Shown here one piece after another: positions 51,311 to 63,060 of a DNA stretch of 64,000 nucleotides (the stretch's first letter is position 1; each line of letters opens with the position of its first letter). Below the pieces are notes generated by a model. The model worked only from the letters and a program-made list of their open reading frames with translations. It did no database searches and had not been told where the DNA came from. The stretch is from assembly GCA_004794785.1 (NCBI GenBank), contig SJOL01004667.1, forward strand, positions 221,205 to 285,204, written 5' to 3'. Made by a program: the position numbers and the translations under genes. This stretch comes from Opisthorchis felineus. Lineage: Eukaryota > Platyhelminthes > Trematoda > Opisthorchiida > Opisthorchiidae.

Positions 51311-52654
51311 CAACGATCTGATCGTGTCTCAGCTTGATATGTTCCCCCAAAAGTAGGATAAAATCCTGGTAATTGTGTTCACTTTCCCATGCCGGTTTAG
51401 GCCTGACCAAGTCTACACCGTATATTGCCCAATGTTTAGGACTGTCCTGTTTTCGCACAATCCCCAGTACCCGCCAATATCCCCCGTCGTGCTTTATTAT
51501 GATTGTAATCGTGTTAACATGCCTGATGGTATGCCACCCACTGGTTGGGAATAAATTCACTGAACGCTGTCGCTCCTGTCACAATTTTGGGTGTCAAAAT
51601 ATTGGACTTGCCAAGGGCTTAAGAGTTAGGCTATCGACTCTCTGTCACTCAACGGATTTGGAATTTTTGTTCGAGCGCACCAACCCTCCTGGTTGCTTCA
51701 GTATACGAGAGGTAATTTTCATTTATCTTGGCTTCCCTTACTAAGATAGACTTTTTGTGAAAGGCTCCAATTTGACAAACGTGCATCTGTTCCTTATCTG
51801 CGAAGGTATAAAACAAACATTCCAATGACCGGAGAGATGTTCCATATATTTTACTCGCCTTGCCAGCCGAAAATTTTTGACCGCACCCGCAATTTTATTT
51901 TGCACCCGACTGTTGTGCTCAAGACCGCGTGGATTGGCTGTGGGATGCCGACTAAACACTGCTAGTGAGTCTCATTTTTAAATGTTGACGTTTCAACACC
52001 GTAAGTGCTCGAGCGCTTGGATTCCTATGTGGGCACTAACGCTGAGCGTTTTTAAAACGGCGTATATGGACAGCGGAGCCATCTTGAAGCACCTTCAAAA
52101 CAATCGCAAAGTATGTCGCTAGTAACCAGGCGTGTCAGCCGCTGACAACAATGAGTAGACTTAAAAATTATGGAATACTGGGACCATGGTTACCGAGGGT
52201 GCCGGCGAAAAATATTGTTCTTGGGAGTATGCACATTAGGTTCACTGCAGATGGAACATCACGCAGAGGCACGGTTTTACAGAGGCTGTTGTCATATATC
52301 GGCAACTGGGCCGACAACATGGCCCTTATTTTATTTCTTTAACAGGATGTTTCTTGAGGATATTGAGATTAGTAGCAATGCCGATGGATCCCTCTAGGTG
52401 CATGGTGAATGCTAGGAAAGGCGCCCCCCTGTTTCGTGATTTGAATGACATCAACTGGAGCTTTAGTGAGGTGATGCTCATCCAGGCTGTTGTAGCAGCC
52501 CTTCACATTATATATTTTAAAACCGATTTTTGTGTCTTAGACTTGTACAATCGGCACGTGGTCATCGTATCCGTGGAACAGTATTTTTGGATAAACTTTT
52601 TTGGGGAACATATCAGAATGTGATAAAAATAATTTTAAAAAATTTCAAACTGCG

Positions 52655-53012
52655 GCAAACGTGGAATCAGAACAACGGATCAGGAGAGGCCGCAGAACTG
52701 CCACGATCTGGCCGGCCAACTTGAACTAAAGCCTAAAACCGTCAATGAGGCTTCGTGGCCTTGGGCTGTTGGGCGTATGGCCAGGGTCACGAAAAGCGTA
52801 AGTGGGCATGGTGAGGTGGGGGGATTTGCGGTACGGATAAATGGTAGTAGGAAACTCAGGATCACAGTGTGCAGTGGAACTGGAGACTCACTAGTGTTGC
52901 TGCTGGAGAGGAGTCGTGTGTATAAGTTCTTTGGGAGAAGGAGTTTATGCAAACGCACAAGACGAAACGTGAACTGCACGGGAAATGACTGACTTGGTGA
53001 GGAGTACAAAGT
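52655..53012. repeat. 358-bp identical repeat, left copy
   Basis: Matches 58030-58387 with no difference seen by eye, whereas the flanks on both sides diverge at once (about one change in ten or more). No domain recognised in either strand. Confidence 0.9.
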
Positions 53013-54319
53013 AAAAGTCACCGAGATGTTTTAGATCCGATGGAAGGATCAGCAGATTGGAATGAACGCCTCCCGGGGGCGGCTGGTACCAGGGGAAGAT
53101 TTTTATTGTGGTTGTATGTAAGGGGACAAAAATTTCGCGTCCCAAATAACCTTAAACTGTGCTTCGCAACATTGGCAACATTCTGAGACAAACAGTTCCA
53201 AGCACTTAAATCCTGCAAAGAAAATGTCGCCGTATGAAACCGCTTCTTTTCAGGTTCTGGCCAGTTGTCACTGAGAAGAAATATGGAGAACGATGCACCC
53301 AGCCAAGCGTTAAAAGCAGGAAAGGATATGGTTAGTTCACTAAGCAGACGCACGACGGATACAGGTCAGTGTAAGCTGCATGAATTTTGTAGACAACGGA
53401 TAGGAGATCAACAACTTTTCCCGTAGCTGCGTGCTGCACACTTACAGCAGGTTAGTAGCCCTTCCGTTATCCAGTGTGGTCCACATGACTTTTTCATTTC
53501 AAGAGCAGTCCAGCGTTTGCCTCATGAAGTATCCTCAAGCCCATAAGCATCACTAAATAGATCAACTGCGCCTGATGATCTTTAAAAGTGTGAGCCATGT
53601 GTGTGAATTCCTTGTGGCAAAGTAGAAAACAAAACCATGCACCGAAAGGGCGTTGCAGTCACCCTACTGAACGGCGTTAGAAGGTGGGTGCAAGGCGAAA
53701 ATCGATTCGACAGCAAGGTATCCATTTGGAACTCGTTGGCTTCTGAACCTCAGGATTTTAGGCGGTCAGCGAGAAGCTGAAATGTCACACCGCACACTTG
53801 ATTGCTGTCGTAGAGTATGGGGAATGGTGTCTTCAAAACAGAACTTTGGGGATGTGAATGAGATAAGCAGCGTGTACCTGAGAGGCTTGGTGCGAAGCAA
53901 ATCCAAAGGCTCTGAGCGGTACTTCCTCCTATGGCAACCCCAGTGTGAGCCTATAGAGTAGAGAGTGAAAAACTTGGCGAGGGGCCTCCAAAAACCTCCT
54001 AAAGGACTTATTCATCCTTTATTTGGGTCACGCTGTCCACAAAAGGCGAACCTATTCGTAACGCAGGAGCAGACTTCTATGGAACAATTTAACGTGAGGA
54101 TGCCAGTTTTGCCACTACAATTTGACCGGGGATGCTTCCTTTTGGGATGCGTTCCATTACTTTGTCTAGCATGCTGGTCAAGCTGAAAGCTACCGGTAGC
54201 AGGTGATCAGCAAAATGGATAAGTTTTAGGAGACTAGTGCCGAAAGGCTGTCTAGGCAACTCAAAGACGTCTTCAGTCAGCAGGCTAAACGACCCTCTTA
54301 CCATACAAGGATAAATATC

Positions 54320-57174
54320 TTAAGGGCCAGTGCCTCTAGGTGGACGCAATTTAGCAAGAAGTTCGCGATCATCTGCCAGGTTCGCCAAGGGCTGGGCGAA
54401 GTTTCGTGGTGGAGCGGAATCTGAAGAGTATATAAAGGCACCCGGCGCTCCATTAAATCCTACGTTTACCGGGCGACGAGCAGGCTCCACCAACTTCTTT
54501 CCCAGAACAGAATTTCATCAACCTGTTCCTCTAGCGCTGCCACCAGTACCCGTGAGGTGTTCCCTTGCTGTCGTACAAGATTCAAAGTTTGACAGCGCTT
54601 CTGGCTGAGTAATTAGCTAGTTTCCAAACTACACATATTTCATGAAGGCTACTGTCTATATTTTCCTCAAAAAGATGTACTTCTGTGTACAGAAAACGCC
54701 GAACGAACTTCTGGAGCTTTTGCTTGGACAAGGGGTGCACCAGCTTGCTACGGGTAAGGCCCTGGTTTGTCATGACCCATAGGATGACTTGGTATGTTGC
54801 GGGTTGTTTCTAGAAACGGTGGCAAAAACACGAAAGGAAACAATCTTTCCCGACCAAAGCCGGATCTCTTCAGCAACATTCTGAGTAGAGGTCTATGGTT
54901 GAGGAACAAAATCAACTGTGGGAAGAAAGCGGTCACTGTAAGCGAGCGGTGCTTTGTTCAACACCTGGTCCACAGTCAGAACCAAGCTGGGTAATGGCAA
55001 GCGATATCCAAGCGTGACTTACCGCGTTTCCTTCGGGCTGTTTGTTGTATGGTCCGAGTCGTAAAAGCTCCAACAAACTCTAGAGGATAATGCTTAATCC
55101 GAGAGGGTTTAAGGTAGATGTAGTCGCCTTCTACCAGCAGGTGCATGAAGCGGTACCTTGAGGGCACTTGTTCAAAGCTCCGTACAGGAAACGAGCCATG
55201 ATCCAGTAAACCGGAATGGCTGCTGTAAAAATACGTCAGTAAAAATGCTTGCCTTGCATAAGGAGGTCAGGAGTGGGAAAGGGAGATAAGGTGAGATTAT
55301 CCGGCGGTGAGCGGTGAGGTTGTGGAAGTTAAGTCCACGTATAGTATAATACCCCCGGATCTTCCCTGATCTGTGCTTACTTGGATAACGGATTGGGCCA
55401 CCAGCAAGTCCTCTACATATGAGATATCGGGATTATGCCACGTTTCAGTGGAAGCAGTCGGGAAAGTGCGTTCATCCTTTGCCGTCTCCCTCGTTTGTGG
55501 TAACACTTCAAAAGGGCTGGCACCTGACGACACATCCTCACCAGCTTCTCCGGGAGCAGACTGCGGAGTTGTAGAGACATGATTGCCAGCAGGCCCCGTA
55601 GTTTGGTTGCCGGTTTGCCCGGCGGACCCTTTCTGGGTTTGGACAAGTTTAGCGGCTCCGGTGGCCCACTAGTTTATGCGTTACGTAGGTCCTAACATCT
55701 GGTTGGTCTCCACAAGGTTCGTACAGAGGTCGTTCCCATAATTATGGATTTTTTCGCGAGAAAAGTTTTTGTTTAGTCCACCTGCAAGACATCGTTTCGC
55801 TTGGGCACTCCTAATACTAAGTCTTGTAGGTTTCGTTCCGATGTACTCAGCTGTTCTCGATCAAGCCTTTGGGTTCGACGCAAGTTTGGCCCAAGTCTGA
55901 CGAAAAAGGCAATAATATTAATGCTCATTCCCAACTGGCGGGAGTGATGAGATTGAGTGCTGGGCCTTTGGACACAATGAGGGGAAGGATGACGGGGAAT
56001 CAGGGTCTACCAACCGCTTGGAGGAAGATGGGAGTGGTGGCATTATCTGATTCGATTTAGGTAGTAGTAAGCCTAGCTGGAATGGCGCTGGCAAGCTTAT
56101 AACTCAAGGAAGTTTAATCAAGCGGTAAAGGATTGGAGGAATAGTTGAATGCGATTAAAGATGTGGTGTCCTAAATAGGTAGCTAAATGCTATATTAGAA
56201 GTAATCAAAACGCTACAGTCGGGCTGGGGTTAAAAAAAATATTTTTACAATACCTGACCTTGAGACTCAAGTTCACCGAACTTTATTTGGTACACATGGA
56301 ATCACCCTCATGCGTTCAACTTGCTGGTGTAGCATCGAACTGATCATAAGCTTTCGGAGAGGTGGTTCGGTTGATGCGCACCTGTTTTCTCTCACCAAAT
56401 GCTCGTTCCATACACTTGAAATACTACTGAGATTGGTCGGTCCGGAATCGGTCTGTCCTCGTCTTACCCTGGCAACAACCATGATTCATTGGACAGCTGA
56501 AGAGTTTGTTTGTAGTTTCGGCGATAACGTCAGTTAACTCCTTCATGGAATTAAAAATATTTGGTCATTCCCTGGGCGCTAAGAAAAGATAGCGCCCCAA
56601 GCTTGCCATTAACTTTACTGTTACTGACACGCAGCACTATCTGGGAAGAATGCGAGCCTGGAAGAAGGGGACCCGACAGTGCGCCCCAAGGAGAGAGGGA
56701 AGACACACTTCCGCCAAGTCTTTGTTAGCAGTGATGGTCCTACTGTTTGTATCCTGCACCATCACCATTCCTTCTCTCAGTCCGGCGTGGGGCTGAGTCC
56801 CTGAATCCTCAATAAATCTCCTGAAATCATGCTGGGTAATCAGCGCCGGATGGAGCGAATCGCACACTGGGCCCCTCAAGCGTTTGATAGCAGTTCTTCA
56901 AGTCTCATGACATGTGATTGTTTAGCTCACGGCGACGGATATTATGGACCGCGTGCCCTATTTTCGCGAGCCGGATAGCCCTCCACTTAAAAAGCAACCG
57001 ATGTTTTACTTACCCTTGCCGCTAGGTGAGCATTGGCCTGACAAGCAGTCTTAGACTCCCGAGAAGGTCTCCCGCAAACCTCCTTTAATGTGCTCTGTCG
57101 CCGGGACAGCTGGGCAATGCTTGAGAGCATTGCACGGTCTATTTGACGTATGTCCGGGTTCGACTTAGGGGTCA
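54320..57174 (-). CDS. Possible multi-exon gene, product unknown
   Basis: Several minus-strand segments have open frames with good splice sites. 57014-57174 has acceptor gcggacag and donor AAGG|gtaagt, with SNPDIRQIDRAMLSSIAQL. 55023-55222 has acceptor tatttttacag and donor CGCG|gtaagt, with YRFMHLLVEGDYIYLKPSRI. A last segment reads RPVNVGFNGAPGAFIYSSD then ANLADDRELLAKLRPPRG and stops at 54320. Weaker candidates lie at about 56640-56880 and 55345-55669. I do not recognise the product. I could not chain all exons in phase, so this may be two genes or an old pseudogene. It contrasts with the repeat-filled flanks. Confidence 0.35.
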
Positions 57175-57256
57175 CTGTCCGCCATATATATTTAATCAGG
57201 CATTCACTGCTACCTAGTTTCTCCTGGCTAGCGGGTGCGGGACCGAGAGACCGGAT

Positions 57257-57257
57257 N
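57257..57257. other. Single N: assembly join
   Basis: Lone ambiguous base immediately before the right copy of the 572-bp repeat. Confidence 0.9.
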
Positions 57258-57829
57258 TGCCCTCAAATGACCTCTGCGCCCAGCTTCTTGCGGCCTCTGT
57301 GAATGTTCGTTAAGTCTTTGGTCACCGTCCTTCGGAAATAACTGCCACCTCTATGTCAAAGTAACCAATCTCCATTCAACATTCCCACGAGTTCCGCCCC
57401 TGGAAAAGCTGAAACAACATGGATAGCTGCGCTTCTCCATGCGCGAAGCATGAACTAGCTGCACCCAATCACGCTGCTTTGAACTTCATTGCATCCAGCA
57501 TCGCAAAGTCCATCTTCAGGTTTGTTGCCTGAAATTGAACCCAGTCCCGGGCAGGAGAGTAGAGAAGGGTAAGACAGTAAGACCCGTATTTCAAGAATTC
57601 TCTTCTTCCCTTCAATTTAAACATGGCTTTACGGGCTTTCTAGGATGCCGCAATGTCCCGAATGGCCAACATGCTCTCCAAAATTTTTGTACGGTGTTGT
57701 CACGCTTCATCTGATGGGTAAATGCACAAGGTCGGTTGAGTGGCCGCCTCTCAGCTTTTCGGCACCAAACGGTCAGCTTGAAGAATAATAATAGTGTTAA
57801 TTCCCAACTAGCGGGTGGCACACCTTCAG
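57258..57829. repeat. 572-bp perfect direct repeat, right copy
   Basis: Identical to 50738-51309. Unlike the left copy, it continues without a break into 57830 onward ('catggtcataaattt...'), the natural continuation of the dispersed 'TCAGGCATG' repeat. Confidence 0.95.
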
Positions 57830-58029
57830 GCATGGTCATAAATTTATAGTCAGAATAAGAGCATGACTGGTGGGGTTTGTGGGTTCTGGGAATTCCGTAG
57901 AAAAGGGACGGCGACATAAACTGTGGGCATTACCTGATGTAGAATTTGTTACGCCTGAGGCGGCTTTTTCTTTCTTACGGGGAATATATGAGAACGTGAT
58001 AAAAATAACTCAAAACACTTCAAACTGCA

Positions 58030-58387
58030 GCAAACGTGGAATCAGAACAACGGATCAGGAGAGGCCGCAGAACTGCCACGATCTGGCCGGCCAACTTGAA
58101 CTAAAGCCTAAAACCGTCAATGAGGCTTCGTGGCCTTGGGCTGTTGGGCGTATGGCCAGGGTCACGAAAAGCGTAAGTGGGCATGGTGAGGTGGGGGGAT
58201 TTGCGGTACGGATAAATGGTAGTAGGAAACTCAGGATCACAGTGTGCAGTGGAACTGGAGACTCACTAGTGTTGCTGCTGGAGAGGAGTCGTGTGTATAA
58301 GTTCTTTGGGAGAAGGAGTTTATGCAAACGCACAAGACGAAACGTGAACTGCACGGGAAATGACTGACTTGGTGAGGAGTACAAAGT
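58030..58387. repeat. 358-bp identical repeat, right copy
   Basis: Identical to 52655-53012. It is followed by 'ggcggctggggccaga' and 'ttctggacagc' blocks that also occur near 48.95-49.12 kb. Confidence 0.9.
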
Positions 58388-60480
58388 TAAAGTCACCGAG
58401 ATGTTTAGATCCAGCGGAAGGTTCAGCAGAGTAGAATGAACGTCTCCTGGAGGCGGCTGGGGCCAGATGAAGACTTCGTTTGTGTTTCAGGTAAGGGAAC
58501 GAGTGGGCGAGTGGGCGCAGTCAAAGTAGGAAGTGAACAGTTGCGGGTATGCTATCAAACCGCCTAAGGCAGTGCGTGCCTTCACTACACTGAGATACTT
58601 CAGTTTCTGGACAGCCCCGTGATGGACGTCGTGATTGAGGTAGTTGGGCTGGGATGTGCAATTCTGTGAGCGGCGAGATGTGGGTTTGCCGGGGGAATCT
58701 GCAGGGAGAGCAAAACCAGTGTAATATTGCAGGTAGTATTCGTTGTCCGGTCGGGGATCCCTTCAGGTGTAATGCACAGGTTGGGTGGAGTGGGTAACGG
58801 CCAAACAGAACGTCCATAGCACGTATTACCGCAGGTTGAAGCTTTGGAAGTAGATGAAATGGGCTGAGATCAATAAGGCCTGGAGACTTATAGGAGTAAT
58901 CAGACTGGATATAGTTCGTTCATAGAGAAAAACCGAACCTTTGCTACAATTAGGGTGGTGACAACAAGTGATCAAACCATACGGGACAAGGAGGTATTTG
59001 CACCCAGCGGTCAAGCCATCATAGCCGAGCTAACATTGCCAATATATGCTATTATACTGCCTGAGGCATAGGAGAGTTCGATGTAAGAAGCAGAGAGGCG
59101 GCGTGGTAAGGGAAACCAAACACATAAGGACTGACGGGGGTAGAACTTCTGGGGCGGTGGACTAGATTTCCTGGAGGTTATTAACGAGTTGGGCGATACT
59201 AGGACAATCTAGGAGGGTAGGTGGATGTAAGAGTGATGGTCACCTGTCCCCGGAGCAGTACTATCAGCTTTATTCTACAAGTGGTGCGTGGCGAAGAAGA
59301 CTTTCGACGCTAGCCTCGCATGCTTGTAGTGGAGGGTTGGGAGTCTCACTGTATTATATATATATATATATATTACGTGTCCTGTCCTGGACAGCATTTA
59401 GGTTTGTAAATGTTTTGGCTGACGAGGTAGGGTTTAGTGCGGTGTAGCCTCGCTTATGATGAAGGCAGCTACAGCTATGCACGTCGATGTGGGCCATGTG
59501 TGTCGCGGAGTATCTTCAGGCTCCCTCAGGTATGTTTTTTAAATAAGAATTATTATTATTAATTAAACAGGCGAAAGGTCAGCTTTATATCTGTAGTTTA
59601 TGGCGTTGCCAGAAAAATAACTCAACCGAGACGAGTCCAACACCAGCAGCAACAAACAGAAAACAGCAGTGTTCTTCTTTTGAATTTCCTGAATTAAAGG
59701 CTAGGCTCAGAACCACCGGCGATGGGCGATGCACCCGTGCTACTGGGGGGATGGCGGGTATAGAAACGCACCATGATGCAACGTAACAAGGCGACCCTCC
59801 ATGCAGGGCGTACCCGTCCACCACACGAGGTTTTCATCCCCGTGCATGCTACCAGGTCTGCAAGGTGGAAAGCCATCCAAACAGTTGTAAATGCGGTTTG
59901 TGCATTGACAAAATACTCCAGATACCAGTTATTTTTTCTGGTCTTGGGAAAGGCAGGCCAGTAAAACAGCTCAGTCAATTTGCACAAGCAAACAGCAAGT
60001 AGACGTTGGTAAAGGCAAGTCGCGGAGGAGGTAAGTGAAATGACAGTTACCAATGAGACAATGGGAATGGAATGCTGACATTCAGGGCGGGTGCACTATC
60101 GCTAAATGGCGACTGAGAATTGGTGAGCCACCATGTCAAGCAGAGGCGTATCGTGATGCTGTGTGTGTGTGTTTAGTAAGCTGTGGAGCAAGTCGTCAAA
60201 TGGATGTGATATTTATATGTATTTGAGTACAGTAGTGAAAAAAAGCTAACTTTTGTTTGGCTTTTTGCCAGTTAGAGTTAAGCCGAGAGCACCAGTCACT
60301 AGACAGAGCTGATAGAGTAATCCGGGGTAGGGACTTGACCAGAACGAGTTATAAGTTGGCTGGGGAAAAAACAACCAGACAAGTAATGCAATACATTTGG
60401 GTCAAGTAAGTATTTAAATCCTACAGTGGCTTGAGGCAGGTCAAGAGGATAGGAAGATGCGATAACAGGATCTTTTACTT
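58388..60480. other. Repeat-derived sequence; no gene recognised
   Basis: Contains a (TA)n microsatellite (about 59354-59374) and a minus-strand open frame at 59694-60053. That frame overlaps a second one reading VSVELFFWQRHKL, a phrase I associate with repeat-derived frames in liver flukes (memory only). No domain could be assigned. Confidence 0.35.
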
Positions 60481-63060
60481 GCCCACTACCTGTATCGTCG
60501 CTAAATTCAAGTGCACACTGAACACGATTCATAGAGGAGGTCGGGAGGCTGTTGGATATTAGGTAAGGCGGCAGCAGTTTCACAGGTAAGGAATTTGTCC
60601 ACGGACTGAGAAAAAGTATGATGATGCGTGATGTTTCGCAGACGCTCAGGAAGGCTGTTCCAGATGTGGGCATAGTAAACTGGAAAGAAGTAGTGGCGTA
60701 GGTTTATACGAGCTGGAGGACACACTAAGAGGTTGCAGGAGTTACGGAATCTGTAGCGAGGACATGAGTTTACGTTCGACCCAGCCTCTGCTTTAAAGGC
60801 ATTTTTGTGCAGCCAACGGTGTAGGAGAGTTAGATTTATCCTAAAATATCTGACCCATAGTGGTTCGAGGCCTAGGATTTGACAGCTGGAGCAGTGGGAG
60901 AGAGGGTTGGACCGAAAGAACAGCTTTTTCGCGAATGAGCGTTGGAAGCTTTCAAGTGTGAGTCTACAACTTTGGGCATAAAGAGAAGAGAATGCGGGAC
61001 AGAATTCCACTTGGTGGGGGGAATGTGTACGCGATTTTTATATCGTCCGCGAAGAGGAAGACCTTACCGTGGGATATGGCGCCGAAGACGTCGTTAATGT
61101 ACAGTAGGAAGAGGATGGGGCCTAGCACACTTCCTTGAATGACTCCACTGGTGATCGATAGTGGAGATGATTGTATGTCCCCGATTTTTGTTATCTGCGT
61201 CCTGTCAAATAGGTAGGAGGCGAACCACTGATATAAGGCTTCACTGAAGCCAATGGTACTAACCTTATGTAGCAGGGATGCATGGGGAACCTGGTCAAAG
61301 TTTTTTGAATATCCAGGTAAATTGTTATATTGGCGTATCCAGCATCGTAGGCTGCTGTGATGGTCTCAGTGAAGTGAAGCTGGCAGCCACTGACGGATTT
61401 TTGAGACAGGAATCCATACTGTCGGTCATTTATGGCATTAGTAGCCGGGAGGAACTTGGTTAATGGCCCTTTGAACAGACGTTCAAAAGTTCTCATTAGC
61501 AGGGAGGTATGGTGGATTCCCCTCTAGTTGGAAGGAGCTTGTCTAGATCCTGGTTTGAAGCGCGGGTGTATTATAGGTTTCTTTCACTGGGAGGGGACGA
61601 TTCCATGGTTTATAGAGTGGGTCAAAGACTTACTACAAGGATTCCAATATTTTGGCCGCGCTGTCTCAGAACACGAGGTGGAAGGCCGTCAGCCCCTGGA
61701 ACAACAGAGTCCTTAATCTTTAGAAGAAGGGAAAAAACGTCGGCTAAGGAGATGGTTACGTTACTGCGAGTCGGGTGGTTACCCTGACCGTTGAGAGTTT
61801 GGAGATATGCGGCAGTGGGTTTGGGTTTGGAGTTGGAAGGAATGGATAAGTTGCAGCTGGCGAAGTAAGCGTTCAGATGGTCCGCTATATTGACGGGATC
61901 AGTGATGGGGCCACTACCTGCGAAATGCAAACAATCAATTGAGTGGCTGTCTGGGGTGCAGCGCCCACGGAACAGTCAGCCGAGTAATTTGGCATAGGAC
62001 AGAGCTCTGAGGACAGTGTACTCTTCTCGGCGTTCGAGAGAAATCCACAAGGATTCTCGATCAGTAGAGAGTTTATTGATGAGTATTAGTAATGAGAAAT
62101 CCTGAGGTTTCCGATATTCTCTGCTAGCCCGGTGTATTTTGGCATCCAAGGTTTGCAATAACTTATCGTGGCCAGAGATACTGGAGAGAATACGTTTTAC
62201 AGAAGAAGCAAGGTGAAGAGCACTCAATAGGTGTGTTTGTCGAGAGGAAGAAGTCGTCCCAATTCTGGGAAAACGGGGTGGACGAAAAAGCTTGGAGAGT
62301 ATCCGGCGAGAGGAGATGAAACAGGGAGGTATTCACACGAACAGATTGTCCGCAACTGACTGCGTTGTAAGAAACGACGCAGTGATCACTTCCTGGGAAG
62401 CGCAGCCAACTGCAGCTGTAGCCAAATGGCCATCCTTGGAGAATATTAGGTTCAGGGTATGTAAGCCTAGAGTGGGGCTACGTACAATTCGGGACCAACC
62501 TTCTACACTAAGTTGGGCAAGCAGCGCGGCGCAATGGGCATGGCCCGCAGTGGGAGTCCAGGAGATATCCAGTAGGTTGAAGTCACCCAGCAGAAATTTA
62601 GACGAATGGGGAAGGGCGTGTGCAGCGGAGATAATACGGGAAAGGTCAGCAATAGAGGCAGGGGAGGGGGTCGGTGGTAGATAGATACAGCCTACTAGTA
62701 CAGGTCGTTTTGTCTGTTCTGTAGATACCCAAATGGTCTCTGGAATCCCTTCCAGGGAAGAATCATCAAAGGAGGTTACACGAAGTTCTGATTTTGGAAT
62801 AGATGGCACACCCGCCGCCCCTTGAGTTTTTCCTATCAGAGCGGTGAATGTCAGATGTCAGGGATTGAGATGGCCGTGTCTGGAGTTTTATCTGTGAGCC
62901 ATGTTTCGGTCACGCAGATCACACTTGGTCGTATAGTGGCGCTAATTGCTCGGAGATTATGGATTTTGGGCAATAAACAGCGGGCACTGAACAACATTAT
63001 TGACAAGCTCACTGGAGACCAAACGGTACTAAGTAGGAACTTTGTAACATCACTCACGGT
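60480..63060 (-). pseudogene. CR1/jockey-like LINE: endonuclease and reverse transcriptase
   Basis: Minus strand, in order. Endonuclease at 63.06-62.3 kb: ARCLLPKIHNLRAISATIR, VICVTETWLTDKTPDTAIS, KFLLGDFNLLDISW. Linker at 62.2-61.6 kb: DPVNIADHLNAYFASCNL, VPGADGLPPRVLR. Reverse transcriptase at 61.5-61.0 kb: YGFLSQKSVSGCQLH, ITSGVIQGSVLGPILFLLYI, VFLFADDIKIAY with an intact FADD box. C-terminal region at 61.0-60.5 kb: LTLESFQRSFAKKLFF, VYYAHIWNSLPERLR. Frameshifts interrupt it, so it looks inactive, but it is less decayed than the RTE copies. Confidence 0.92.

Larger units (their letters stand above)
51311..57256. other. 5946-bp block of doubtful placement
   Basis: Bounded on both sides by single N bases and inserted between two identical 572-bp copies. 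It includes an inverted copy of the 'TCAGGCATG' repeat (51490-51560), the 358-bp repeat at 52655-53012, and minus-strand exon candidates at 54.3-57.2 kb. It may belong elsewhere in the genome. Confidence 0.8.
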
